Assembly (NCBI GenBank): GCA_963806735.1 | Contig: CAWEBE010000049.1 | Coordinates: 248,001-312,000 of the forward strand | Length of the DNA: 64,000 nt | Direction of reading: 5' to 3' | Source of the DNA: CADEFX01 sp963806735 | GTDB lineage: Bacteria > Pseudomonadota > Alphaproteobacteria > Rhizobiales > Hyphomicrobiaceae | Part shown: positions 1-7,853 of the stretch, one piece after another | Position numbering within the stretch: position 1 is the first letter of the stretch | How the letters are laid out: the number at the start of each line of letters is the position of its first letter | The notes under the pieces: model-generated | Told to the model about the DNA's origin: nothing | The model's database searches: none | Seen by the model: the letters and a program-made list of their open reading frames with translations, nothing else | Translations under genes and position numbers: made by a program

Positions 1-81
1 AAGCATGCGGAGCGGCGCAGAAACCAGATCGGCCCGCATGTGCAGGCCGATCCAACAGATGGAAGAGAAAATCAGGCGCCC
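1..81. other. window edge, no gene resolved
   Basis: These 81 bases lie downstream of the methyltransferase stop on the minus strand. A short open stretch on the minus strand runs off the window edge, but it is too short to assign to any family. Confidence 0.3.
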
Positions 82-804
82 CTACTGAGTCTTGGTCTTG
101 CCGGCTTCGCCGGTCTTCTCGAAGCGTAGCATCGTGAACAGACCCCAGGGACGTAACGCCCTGCGGTCCACCACTTTCATGTTCTCGCACACCATGACGC
201 GGTCGAGATTGAAGACGGGGCGCCAGCCGAGCTTGTCCGCGAAGGGCGCCATGCGCCGTTCCACCCAGCCGCGCACGCCTTCGTCCTGGCTGAAGTGATT
301 GACGAGGATCACCTGTCCGCCGACCTTGGTGACACGGGCGAGCTCGCGCATCACCTTCTCGGGCTCCGGCACCACCGTGATGACGTACATGGCGACGACG
401 GTGTCGAAGGAAGCGTTGGGGAACGTCAGCTCGCCGGCGTCCATCTCGTGCAGGCCCGTGACGTTGCGCAGCCCTTCCTCGATGACCTTTTCGCGCGCCT
501 TGTCCAGCATGTCCGGCGACAGGTCGATCCCGACGATCTCGAGCCGTGGCGCATAGCTGGGCAGCGACAGTCCTGTGCCGACACCGACCTCCAGAACACG
601 CCCGTGGCGCTGGTTGATGATCTCCACGGCGTGCCTGCGGCCCTCGGTCGTGAAACGCCCGAAGGTGTGGTCGTACACGGGAGCCCAGCGTCGATAGGCG
701 CTCCTGATCGCGGCCTCGTCCATCTGGACTGCCGCGGCCGCTCCGCCTCCCCTGGTCGGGAAGGCTCGTTCACGCTGGCCCTCCGAACGCAAAGTCGATC
801 TCAT
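82..804 (-). CDS. class I SAM methyltransferase, PmtA-like (phosphatidylethanolamine N-methyltransferase type)
   Basis: A 240-residue Rossmann-fold methyltransferase. Motif I (VLEVGVGTGLSLP) is at residues 70-82, followed by the acidic GIDLSPDML strand end and a VVAMYVITVVPEP segment. The form of motif I and the short length fit the Rhodobacter-type PmtA group, which makes phosphatidylcholine from phosphatidylethanolamine at the membrane; the substrate is inferred. The start at 804 has AGAGGAG about 11 nt upstream and overlaps the mnmA stop as ATGA, so translation is probably coupled. A start at Met28 (723) would also leave the whole fold but lacks a good ribosome site. Confidence 0.8.
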   Translation of the reverse strand: MRSTLRSEGQRERAFPTRGGGAAAAVQMDEAAIRSAYRRWAPVYDHTFGRFTTEGRRHAVEIINQRHGRVLEVGVGTGLSLPSYAPRLEIVGIDLSPDMLDKAREKVIEEGLRNVTGLHEMDAGELTFPNASFDTVVAMYVITVVPEPEKVMRELARVTKVGGQVILVNHFSQDEGVRGWVERRMAPFADKLGWRPVFNLDRVMVCENMKVVDRRALRPWGLFTMLRFEKTGEAGKTKTQ

Positions 805-2078
805 ACTGATTTCGCTCCTCTCATAAACCCCGGGCTGGCGCGATCAAGCAAAGACGGCGCGGGCGCGACGGACAGCCCGTCGCTCGCCGGCGCTGAAATG
901 GTCGAATTGGCGGTGTCGTAGGGGACCGCACGGGCAGAGGCGATCCAGCCGCCGCCGAGCACACGCGCGCCGGGTCGGCCGTCGGCATAGAAGACGCAAG
1001 CCTGACCGGCGGCGATCCCATGTTCTCCCTCACGCAGAACCACAGCCATACCCTCCCCCGACGAGAAAAGTGTGGCGCGCTGCGGCGTCTGGCTCGATCG
1101 AATGCGAACGTGGAGGTCAACACCACCCCTCCCCACGCTCTCGAGCGAGCCGTCGCCAAGCCAGTTAACGTTTCTAAGCAGGATCAGGCGCGCTTGCAAG
1201 CTGCTGCGTGGACCAACGATCACCTCGCGGCGCGCAGCATCGAGGCGAACAACGTACAGTGGCTCGGCATCGGCAATCCCGAGCCCGCGCCGCTGGCCGA
1301 TCGTGAAGTTGATAATGCCCTCGTGCTCGCCGAGCACGCGGCCATCGACGTGCACGATCGCACCCGCCCCCACGGCGTCAGGACGCAGGCGTTCGATGAC
1401 GTCGGTATAGCGACCGCGCGGCACAAAGCAGATGTCCTGACTGTCGGCCTTGTCGGCGACCGGCAGATCGAACACGCGGGCGAGTGCACGCACGTCCGCC
1501 TTGTGCATCGTGCCGAGTGGGAAGCGCAGGAACTGGAGCTGCGCAGGCGTCGTGGCGAAGAGGAAATAGCTCTGGTCGCGCTCGGCATCTGCCGCTCGAA
1601 AGAGCTGTGGCTCATCCGGCCCGTGTCGCGCGGCGACGTAGTGGCCGGTGGCGAGTGCCGCGGCGCCGAGGTCGCGGGCGGTGTCGAGCAGGCCGGCGAA
1701 CTTGATCTGCTGATTGCAGGTCACGCAGGGAACGGGAGTTTCCCCCGCAATATAGCTGTCGGCGAAGCCCTCGATGACCTCGTGGCGAAACCGCTCCTCG
1801 TAGTCGAGCACGTAGTGGGCAATGGCGAGGCGATCGGCGACTCGCCGGGCGTCATGAATGTCCTGGCCGGCGCAACACGCGCCCTTGCGCCCGCTGGCCC
1901 GGCCGTGATCGTAGAGCTGCAAAGTGATGCCCACCACGTCGTAGCCGGAATGCTTCAGCAGGGCCGCCACGACCGATAAATCCACCCCTCCCGACATGGC
2001 TACTACAACCCGAGCGCCAGGCGGGAGGCTGTCGAGCGTGCAGGTGCATGCGTCGGAGGGTGAAGGTGAAACCGCCAT
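801..2078 (-). CDS. mnmA: tRNA-specific 2-thiouridylase MnmA
   Basis: A 425-residue MnmA, which adds sulfur to U34 of Lys, Glu and Gln tRNAs in the cytoplasm. It has the PP-loop at residues 29-35, the catalytic cysteine region PVPCVTCNQ (Cys121), the GHYVA helix, SQDICFVPRG with the second cysteine (Cys217), and the FTIGQRRGLG strand. The PP-loop reads SGGVDLS instead of the family's SGGVDSS; the Leu is a TTA codon at 1977-1979. About 45 residues after the usual LGGGWI end look like an unstructured tail. The start at 2078 leaves 27 residues before the PP-loop, as is usual, but no clear ribosome site is visible. The gene ends in an ATGA overlap with the methyltransferase. Confidence 0.93.
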   Translation of the reverse strand: MAVSPSPSDACTCTLDSLPPGARVVVAMSGGVDLSVVAALLKHSGYDVVGITLQLYDHGRASGRKGACCAGQDIHDARRVADRLAIAHYVLDYEERFRHEVIEGFADSYIAGETPVPCVTCNQQIKFAGLLDTARDLGAAALATGHYVAARHGPDEPQLFRAADAERDQSYFLFATTPAQLQFLRFPLGTMHKADVRALARVFDLPVADKADSQDICFVPRGRYTDVIERLRPDAVGAGAIVHVDGRVLGEHEGIINFTIGQRRGLGIADAEPLYVVRLDAARREVIVGPRSSLQARLILLRNVNWLGDGSLESVGRGGVDLHVRIRSSQTPQRATLFSSGEGMAVVLREGEHGIAAGQACVFYADGRPGARVLGGGWIASARAVPYDTANSTISAPASDGLSVAPAPSLLDRASPGFMRGAKSV

Positions 2079-2513
2079 CGGTGGATGCAACACTGCCTGA
2101 GCTGAAGCCGGGATGAACGTCTGCCACCAGCTCGTGCCGGGACTGCCGAGAGAGGCGCCTTGGCCCCGCCGCCTTTCGGTCGGCGGGACCATAGGGCCAG
2201 GGCTCCTCGCCTGCAACCCGCAACACCATGCATGGGTTCAGGTGCCCCCTTAGGGGCGTATGCGGAGCGGCCCGCGAGCGCCAAGTGCATATGAAAGGTT
2301 AATTTCGCCGCGTGGGCTGCTGGGAGGTTTTCCGGCCCTGCCGGCTCAAGACGCGGCAGGCGTTTACCATATCTAAGCCCGTTGCATGATCCAGCTGAAA
2401 ATAATAGTAAAATTGGGTCAGGCGGTTGCTCCCTGTTTACCGAGTTGCTTCAGCCGGAATTAATCGCGTTCAGCTAGATTGGGGACTAGGTCACGGAGAG
2501 TGTATCGAGTGTC
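2079..2513. other. divergent intergenic region between mnmA and sciP
   Basis: 435 bases without a convincing gene. They must hold the promoters of mnmA (leftward) and sciP (rightward). A small hairpin (CCTGCCG at 2337-2343 with CGGCAGG at 2354-2360) and an AT-rich patch near 2400-2415 are the only structures I see. Confidence 0.4.
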
Positions 2514-2792
2514 ATGACCGACCAACAGTTCAGAGCGCGTGCGCGCTACGTCATCGGGCCTGACGGCAGTCCTCTTACGGTTGCCGATCTGCCCCCGAAG
2601 GACACCAAGCGGTGGGTAATCCGGCGCAAGGCCGAGGTCGTGGCGGCAGTCCGCGGCGGCCTGCTGAGCCTCGAGGAGGCGTGCGAGCGCTATAAGCTCA
2701 CCGTCGACGAGTTTCTGTCGTGGCAGCGGTCCATCGACAAGCACGGCCTCCCGGGGCTCCGGGCGACCCGGATCCAGGATTACCGCAACTAG
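2514..2792 (+). CDS. sciP: DUF1153 protein, SciP-type CtrA antagonist
   Basis: A 92-residue helix-turn-helix protein. Residues 11-45 (YVIGPDGSPL, LPPKDTKRWVIRRKAEVV) and the segment LSLEEACERYKLTVDEF match the DUF1153 family closely. In Caulobacter, SciP binds CtrA or its target promoters and blocks CtrA-dependent transcription in G1. Here it lies about 1.9 kb from ctrA, which supports the same role. Its TAG stop is the first part of the CTAGTGT end of the repeat that follows, so the element forms the 3' end of the gene. Confidence 0.88.
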   Translation: MTDQQFRARARYVIGPDGSPLTVADLPPKDTKRWVIRRKAEVVAAVRGGLLSLEEACERYKLTVDEFLSWQRSIDKHGLPGLRATRIQDYRN

Positions 2793-2955
2793 TGTGATGA
2801 TCGAGAAATTCGCCCCATCAAGAGGCCCGGTTCCGAGCGAATTTCTCGATCTGAATCACACTCGCAAGTCTATGATTCTAGTGTCCCTTATGATTCCGAA
2901 GTTCGCTCGGGGACCTAGCCGCGAACACAGGCGAACTTCGGAACCGGGACACTAG
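2789..2955. repeat. composite double-palindrome element, family I, copy 1
   Basis: A 167-bp element bounded by CTAGTGT and ACACTAG. It contains hairpin A (2791-2862, arms with GATCGAGAAATTCGC and its complement), a linker containing GCAAGTCTAT (2863-2879), and hairpin B (2880-2955, arms with CCGAAGTTCG and CGAACTTCGG). The second copy is at 55030-55195 with the same linker orientation but the two hairpins in swapped order. It resembles rhizobial mosaic repeats in design. It begins inside the sciP stop codon. Confidence 0.85.
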
Positions 2956-3000
2956 CTGATCTCTGGCAGCACTCGCCACCGGCAGCCTAAGAATCATTGC

Positions 3001-3027
3001 AGGCGCCGTGACCGGCGCCTTTCTTTG
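3001..3027 (+). terminator. rho-independent terminator downstream of sciP
   Basis: Perfect 7-bp stem AGGCGCC/GGCGCCT with a GTGACC loop, followed by TTCTTT. It is oriented to end rightward transcription from sciP through the repeat element and faces the end of the leftward lipoprotein gene. Confidence 0.75.
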
Positions 3028-3032
3028 CGATC

Positions 3033-3572
3033 TCAGCGGGCTTTCGGCGATACGATCACGGCTGGCAGGGCGCTGGTCGGCATGGCGTCACCCTTGGTCT
3101 CCAGCGCCGGCCAAGCCTCTGTTCCGGGAACGTCGCAGCCCACCTGCCCCTTGGCCCAGCGGTGGATGTCGTCGTCCATGCGTGTGGAAAGAGCTGCCGG
3201 CAACTTGAGGTTCTCGCTCGCGACGAACGTGCCTTCGGGCGCCCGCGTGATGACGATGCGATAGGCCCGGATCGCGCGCGGACTCTGCCCGGTGGTGTTG
3301 TCGCGCTCGTGGATGACGATCTCCGCGCCAGCGTTGTCGGACGGCGGCGCCACGTCGGCGTGAAAGATGTGCGTGCGCTTCAACGGTCCGGAAGGCGCGA
3401 ACCAGCAGCCGAGGGCGCCACGGGCGATGCGGGCATAGATCTCGGGCGGCGGTTGCGAGTAAGCCGTCGAAAGGGAGGGCAGCGGCAAGGTGGGCAGGGT
3501 CGCTGTGCTGCAGCCGGCCAGAGCCAGGGCCGCCCAGAGAGTCGACGCTCCGCGTTTGCAGCCATCTTGCAT
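3033..3572 (-). CDS. conserved hypothetical lipoprotein
   Basis: A 179-residue protein with a lipobox LALAGC ending at Cys21, so probably a lipoprotein in the cell envelope. The mature part (IYARIARGALGCWFAPSGPL, then a basic and polar alpha/beta region) looks like a small conserved family of rhizobial genomes without known function. It lies 128 nt downstream of fliJ on the same strand and may share its transcript. A GGAGG lies about 14 nt upstream of the chosen start, which is rather far. Confidence 0.7.
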   Translation of the reverse strand: MQDGCKRGASTLWAALALAGCSTATLPTLPLPSLSTAYSQPPPEIYARIARGALGCWFAPSGPLKRTHIFHADVAPPSDNAGAEIVIHERDNTTGQSPRAIRAYRIVITRAPEGTFVASENLKLPAALSTRMDDDIHRWAKGQVGCDVPGTEAWPALETKGDAMPTSALPAVIVSPKAR

Positions 3573-3699
3573 TTGGCCTGATCAGCCTCCTACCGTCCCG
3601 CCAAGAGGCAGTATCGTAAGGACTGGACCATTGCAAAGCGTTGCGGCCAAGGCAAATGCCGCGGGCGCGGAAGGCGCGGAACGCAGGAAATGCCCTCGA

Positions 3700-4080
3700 T
3701 CAACCCATCATCACGCCGGAGCCGCGCTCGCCGCGGCGCCGGGTCACATCGCTGTCGCGCCCTTCGCCGGCCTCGGCTTTGGCGAGGGTGTCGGCGGCTT
3801 CATCGCGCGCCAGGATAGCGGCCTCGAGCTGGGCCCGAAGGTCTGCGATCGACGTCTTGAGCTTGTCACGTCGCTGGACAGCGGCTTTGGCAAAGGTGGA
3901 ATAGTTGAAGTGCGCGATGTCCTTGACGCCGGTGCGATCCTCTTCGGAGGCGATCTGACGGTCGAGGTCGGCCACCATCTGCTCGAAGGAGCGGATGGTC
4001 GTTTCCAAATCGGCGACCTTGCGCGATCTCTCGGTCGCCTCGAAGCGCTTGAGACGGAGCGCGCTTTCGCGTGGCTTCAT
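3700..4080 (-). CDS. fliJ: FliJ-like coiled-coil protein
   Basis: A 126-residue, almost wholly helical, charged protein (RLKRFEATERSRKVADLE, then LDRQIASEEDRTG). Length, N-terminal pattern and place beside ctrA fit the FliJ family, the flagellar export chaperone that escorts other chaperones to the FliI ATPase. The start at 4080 has GGGGA 9 nt upstream and is preferred over an ATG at 4098. The C-terminal twenty residues are Gly/Arg-rich. No other flagellar gene is in the window, so the role rests on family resemblance and position. Confidence 0.7.
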   Translation of the reverse strand: MKPRESALRLKRFEATERSRKVADLETTIRSFEQMVADLDRQIASEEDRTGVKDIAHFNYSTFAKAAVQRRDKLKTSIADLRAQLEAAILARDEAADTLAKAEAGEGRDSDVTRRRGERGSGVMMG

Positions 4081-4709
4081 ACTCAATATCCCCAACATAC
4101 CTGAACGTGCATCACACGCAGATCAAGATCCGTGCCAATCGCGCTGGCTCCGCCTGCCGATTGGCTGCGCTCGTGCTCCGTGACCGGCCGAGCGATCGTC
4201 CCACCTGCAACATTGGTCGAGTATGCAGACGGGGCATTAAGTTGCGGTAAAGCAACGCTCGGCGACTTCCGAGTCGGTCGATGTCAAATTCGCCCGCCGG
4301 CTCTCAACAAGAGACTAGGGCCGGCACGGCAAATCAGATATTAACAGATTTAAGGGGCCGGTGGGTCGATGGCAAGGTCGGGGGAGCGCTTCGGCCATAG
4401 TGCACCCTTGTGAGGGGCAAGTACTACTTTCCGAAAAATTCGCAGGCGGCAAGGTTCTGCATACGGCGGAGGTGTGTCCGCGGGCGGGCAGGCGCGTCGA
4501 TTTGGTGCGGCCTGAACAGCTGTGTCCCTAAACGAAATGTATCCTAAGTAATTGTCTCAAATTCGCAGCGTTCCTAAGACTAAATTAGGGTTTGTTAACC
4601 TGTCGGGCCTAAAGTCCCAAAGAGTAGGTCAGCGGTGTTGCGAGTGGCGTGCTCTTCAAAGAACCGGGGCAGCGGGTCCGAAAGTCGGACCTGGGAAGTG
4701 AGGATTGGC
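4081..4709 (+). promoter_or_regulatory. ctrA upstream regulatory region
   Basis: 629 bases without a gene. A TTAA-N7-TAAA sequence at 4237-4251 is close to the CtrA box TTAA-N7-TTAA, and a GAGTC site (GANTC, the CcrM methylation target) is at 4271-4275. Two more TTAA-rich patches are near 4340 and 4595. In Caulobacter ctrA is autoregulated and its early promoter is methylation sensitive, so these are plausible control sites. The assignment is inference. Confidence 0.35.
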
Positions 4710-5405
4710 ATGCGGGTCCTTCTTATCGAGGACGATAGCGCAACGGCGCAAAGCATCGAGCTGATGCTTCAGTCCGAAGGTTTCAATGTTTACACCACCG
4801 ATCTTGGCGAGGAGGGGGTCGATCTCGGCAAGCTCTATGATTATGACATTATTCTTCTTGACATCAACTTGCCGGACATGAGCGGATATGACGTTCTCAA
4901 GACCTTGCGCGTGAGCAAGGTGCAGACGCCGATCCTGATCCTGTCGGGCCTCGCGCAGATCGACGACAAGGTCAAAGGCCTCGGCTTTGGTGCCGACGAC
5001 TACATGACCAAGCCATTCCACAAGGACGAGCTGGTTGCCCGCATCCACGCCATCGTGCGCCGGTCCAAGGGACACGCTCAGTCGGTGATCGAGACCGGCG
5101 ACCTGAAGGTCAATCTCGATACCAAGACGGTCGAGGTGAACGGCAGTCGCGTGCATCTGACCGGCAAGGAATATCAGATGCTGGAGCTGCTCTCGCTCCG
5201 CAAGGGCACGACGCTGACCAAGGAGATGTTCCTCAACCATCTTTACGGCGGCATGGACGAGCCCGAGCTCAAGATCATCGACGTCTTCATCTGCAAGCTC
5301 AGGAAGAAGTTGCAGGCGGCGACTGGCGGCAAGCACTACATCGAGACGGTGTGGGGCCGCGGCTATGTCCTGCGCGATCCCTCCGACGAGACGCAGGCGG
5401 CCTGA
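4710..5405 (+). CDS. ctrA: cell-cycle response regulator CtrA
   Basis: A 231-residue OmpR/PhoB-type regulator and the master transcription factor of the alphaproteobacterial cell cycle, flagellar and division genes. The receiver domain spans residues 1-115 with acidic pair Glu7/Asp8/Asp9, phosphoacceptor Asp51 (ILLDINLPDM) and Lys near 102 (MTKPFHKDEL). The winged-helix domain follows, ending KHYIETVWGRGYVLRDP. The start at 4710 is preceded by GTGAGGA and gives the family's MRVLLIEDD beginning. A terminator follows at 5435. Confidence 0.97.
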   Translation: MRVLLIEDDSATAQSIELMLQSEGFNVYTTDLGEEGVDLGKLYDYDIILLDINLPDMSGYDVLKTLRVSKVQTPILILSGLAQIDDKVKGLGFGADDYMTKPFHKDELVARIHAIVRRSKGHAQSVIETGDLKVNLDTKTVEVNGSRVHLTGKEYQMLELLSLRKGTTLTKEMFLNHLYGGMDEPELKIIDVFICKLRKKLQAATGGKHYIETVWGRGYVLRDPSDETQAA

Positions 5406-5434
5406 AGGCTGCGCGGCAGTTCGTGGTGATACTG

Positions 5435-5467
5435 AAAGGGGCTCGCTGTGCGGGCCCTCTTTCATTT
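5435..5467 (+). terminator. rho-independent terminator after ctrA
   Basis: A GC-rich hairpin with arms AAAGGGGCTCGC and GCGGGCCCTCTTT, one bulge and a TGT loop, followed by CATTT. It starts 29 nt after the ctrA stop and separates ctrA from the hydrolase gene. Confidence 0.65.
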
Positions 5468-5499
5468 AGGGCCGGGCCGGCCCAGATTGCATTGGGGAT

Positions 5500-6186
5500 A
5501 TGCAACGAAAGAGCGCGCCATTGACCGATCCCAGCACGGACACGACGAGCGGCAAGCTTGCCGCCGGAATTGTTCAAGTCACGCCATTCCAGCAGAACTG
5601 CACGCTGATCTGGAACGAGGAAACGAAGGCCGGGGCCGTGGTCGATCCGGGCGGCGATGTGGATCGGATCAAGGCGGGCATTGCCAAGGTCGGCATGACG
5701 GTGGAGAAAATCCTTTTGACGCACGGCCACATCGATCATGTGGGCGGCGCGGCCGAGCTACGCGACGCACTGGGCGTCAGGATCATCGGACCGCATCAGG
5801 CTGACAAATTTCTGATGGATGGCGTCGAGAAGCAGGCGGCCAGCTACGGGCTCGATGGTGTGCGCAATGTCACGCCGGATCAGTGGCTGGCCGAGGGCGA
5901 TACGGTGACCGTGGCCGGACACCGCTTCGAGATCCTCCATTGCCCCGGGCATTCGCCCGGCTCCGTGGTGTTCGTGAACAAGGGGCAGCGGTTGGCGCTG
6001 GTCGGCGACGTGCTGTTTCGTGGCTCGATCGGACGCACCGACTTCCCCTACGGCGACCACGATGCGCTGATCTCGGCGATCAAGACGAAACTTCTGCCGC
6101 TCGGCGATGACTTCGCCTTCATCTGCGGCCACGGGCCGACAGGGACGCTGGGCGAGGAGCGGCGCAGCAATCCGTTTCTGCGGTAA
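5500..6186 (+). CDS. MBL-fold metallohydrolase, glyoxalase II-like
   Basis: A 228-residue metallo-beta-lactamase-fold enzyme with all metal ligands: THGHIDH at residues 74-80, His151 in HCPGHSPGS, Asp170 in LVGDVLF, and a late CGHGPTGT histidine. Length and the QQNC motif near the N-terminus fit the short YcbL/type II glyoxalase group, which hydrolyses S-D-lactoylglutathione or related thioesters in the cytoplasm. It lacks the HAGH C-terminal domain. The start at 5500 has GGGG directly upstream. Substrate is inferred from family only. Confidence 0.85.
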   Translation: MQRKSAPLTDPSTDTTSGKLAAGIVQVTPFQQNCTLIWNEETKAGAVVDPGGDVDRIKAGIAKVGMTVEKILLTHGHIDHVGGAAELRDALGVRIIGPHQADKFLMDGVEKQAASYGLDGVRNVTPDQWLAEGDTVTVAGHRFEILHCPGHSPGSVVFVNKGQRLALVGDVLFRGSIGRTDFPYGDHDALISAIKTKLLPLGDDFAFICGHGPTGTLGEERRSNPFLR

Positions 6187-6205
6187 TGCGTGCTGCACAC
6201 TCGGA

Positions 6206-6341
6206 TGTCATCCTCGGACTTGGTCCGAGGATCCAATTCCCCGCAAACTCCGAGGCATGTGCGAAGTAAGCGCTTCGGCAAGTATCGTTCGCTCACTGCT
6301 CGCGGCACGATGGGTCCTCGGGACAAGCCCGAGGATGACAC
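6206..6341. repeat. composite palindrome element, family III, copy 1
   Basis: The element starts TGTCATCCTCGGACTTGGTC and ends with GGACAAGCCCGAGGATGACA. Each end folds into its own hairpin (TCCTCGGACTTGGTCCGAGGA; GGTCCTCGGGACAAGCCCGAGGA) and the two ends are inverted copies of each other. A related element is at 52987-53078. Open frames inside it (for example one reading MGPRDKPEDD) are artefacts of the repeat. Confidence 0.8.
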
Positions 6342-6406
6342 CGGGAGTGGGATAGGGCCTTTCGTAGACCAGGAGGCATTCGGGTGAGGGCTCGGCGGCT
6401 GCGCCT

Positions 6407-7426
6407 TCAACTCCCCGGCATCGCGTGCGCGTTGGGCAAGAACATGTCCTTCCAGGAGCTGGGTTTCACCTTCAGCGTGCCGGTGCGGTGCATGAATTCC
6501 ACGTACTTCATGACGTTCTTGGGCGTCATGGTGAACTCGACGGCAGGGTCCTCGAGCATGGCGAGGATTTCCTCGTGTGTGCTCCGTCGGTCCTTGGCGA
6601 TATCGAGATAGCGCTGGGCAGCGCCCTTCTTGTTCCCGTTGATGGCGCCGATCGCCTCTTCGAAGGCTTTAAGGAAAGCACCGTAGGTCTTGGGATTCTC
6701 AGCGTGGAATTTGGCGGTCGTCCACACCAGGTTGAAGGTCGCCGGTCCGCCTAGTACGTCATACGAGCTGATGAGCGTTTTGATGCCCGAAGTTTTGAGT
6801 TGCTGATATTGAAACGGCGGTGAGGAGAAGTGCCCCGTAACCTCGGAGGCGCCGGAGAGCAGGGCCGCCTGCGCATCCGGATGCGACATGGCGATCGTCA
6901 GGTGATCGAGCTTGTCATGATTGCCCGCGCCGAATTCCTTCTCGGCGGCCATCTGCAATGTGACGGCCTGGATGGAGACCTTGACGGCGGGCAGCGCGAT
7001 CTTGTCCTTCTCCGACAGGTCCTTAAGCGACTTCGCAGCAGGATTGCGCACGTTCAGGAACAGCGGCATCGCATTCATGGCCGTTGCCGCCTTGACGTCA
7101 GCCGCGCCGCTGGTGCGCGCCCAGATGGTGGCGAGCGGTCCGACTCCGCCCGATGCGAAGTGCAGGCTGCCCGACAACGTGGCGTCGTTCATCGCCGCAC
7201 CGCTCGAGAGCGTGACCCACTCGACTTTGAGATCGCCGAGGCCCGCCGCAGCCGCCTGCTTCTCGACGAGCTTGTCCGCCTCCATCAGCATGAGCGGCAG
7301 GTAGCTGATGCCGTACTGCTTGGCGACCTTGAGCTCGCTGACCTCGGCGCGGACGGCCGGTGCGAGAGCAAGGAGCCATAGTGTGCTGGCGAAGACCACA
7401 ACCTGACGCCATGTGCGCTTGGACAC
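6407..7426 (-). CDS. ABC transporter substrate-binding protein, NitT/Tau type (orphan)
   Basis: A 339-residue periplasmic binding protein of the NMT1/THI5-like family (SsuA, TauA, NrtA relatives). It has a signal peptide ending near PAVRAEV, then KVAKQYGISYLPLMLMEADK and a GAAMNDATLSGSLHFASGG segment typical of the fold. The GTG start at 7426 has GGAGG 5 nt upstream and is preferred over an ATG at 7459. No permease or ATPase gene is adjacent; the complete ABC operon at 57-60.5 kb has its own binding protein. Ligand unknown. Confidence 0.85.
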   Translation of the reverse strand: MSKRTWRQVVVFASTLWLLALAPAVRAEVSELKVAKQYGISYLPLMLMEADKLVEKQAAAAGLGDLKVEWVTLSSGAAMNDATLSGSLHFASGGVGPLATIWARTSGAADVKAATAMNAMPLFLNVRNPAAKSLKDLSEKDKIALPAVKVSIQAVTLQMAAEKEFGAGNHDKLDHLTIAMSHPDAQAALLSGASEVTGHFSSPPFQYQQLKTSGIKTLISSYDVLGGPATFNLVWTTAKFHAENPKTYGAFLKAFEEAIGAINGNKKGAAQRYLDIAKDRRSTHEEILAMLEDPAVEFTMTPKNVMKYVEFMHRTGTLKVKPSSWKDMFLPNAHAMPGS

Positions 7427-7533
7427 GAGCACCTCCGTGTGTTGGTGAGCACCGCTCATCCAGGATCGGTGCGTTGCCCTCGGCTCCCAGGCTGTCTACG
7501 CTGCGAGCGCGACATTGTCGGGCGAGGTCCACC

Positions 7534-7838
7534 ATGCCAAAGGGTTATTGGGTTGGCCACATCACAATCACGGACCCTGGTGTCTACTGGGAGTACGCTG
7601 CGGCCAACCAGGCGGCTTTCAAGAAATATGGTGCCAGGTTCATCGTGCGCGGCGGAAAGGCCTTCGCCGGTTTTCCGAATGCCAAGCAAGAGGTTGTTAG
7701 TGGCAAGATGCGCGACCGGCTACGAAGCGGCCGCTCGCTTGCCACAACTGGCCGGAGTATCAGGCGGCGGCAAGAGTTCGCGAGCGCAGCGCGGTCGTCG
7801 ATCTGATGGTGATCGAAGGCTTCGAGCCTACGGCCTGA
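7534..7838 (+). pseudogene. DUF1330 protein, broken by two frameshifts
   Basis: The N-terminal half reads MPKGYWVGHITITDPGVYWE and on to KKYGARFIVRGGKAF in one frame, a clear DUF1330 (dimeric alpha-beta barrel) start. The continuation YEAAAR lies in the next frame near 7710, and the end CHNWPEYQAAARVRE to VVDLMVIEGFEP lies in the third frame, ending in TGA at 7836-7838. Put together the pieces give a normal DUF1330 protein of about 100 residues, although the middle (after GGKAF) is poorly conserved. At least two indels are needed to explain it. Confidence 0.8.
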
Positions 7839-7853
7839 GCAACGACATCTGGT

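Noticed and set aside
4341..4354. TTAA-N5-TTAA as a CtrA box
   Set aside because: The spacing is two bases short of the known N7.
6190..6387. Small open frame reading MGPRDKPEDD-like sequence
   Set aside because: It is created by the family III repeat; the same peptide appears at repeat copies in many genomes.
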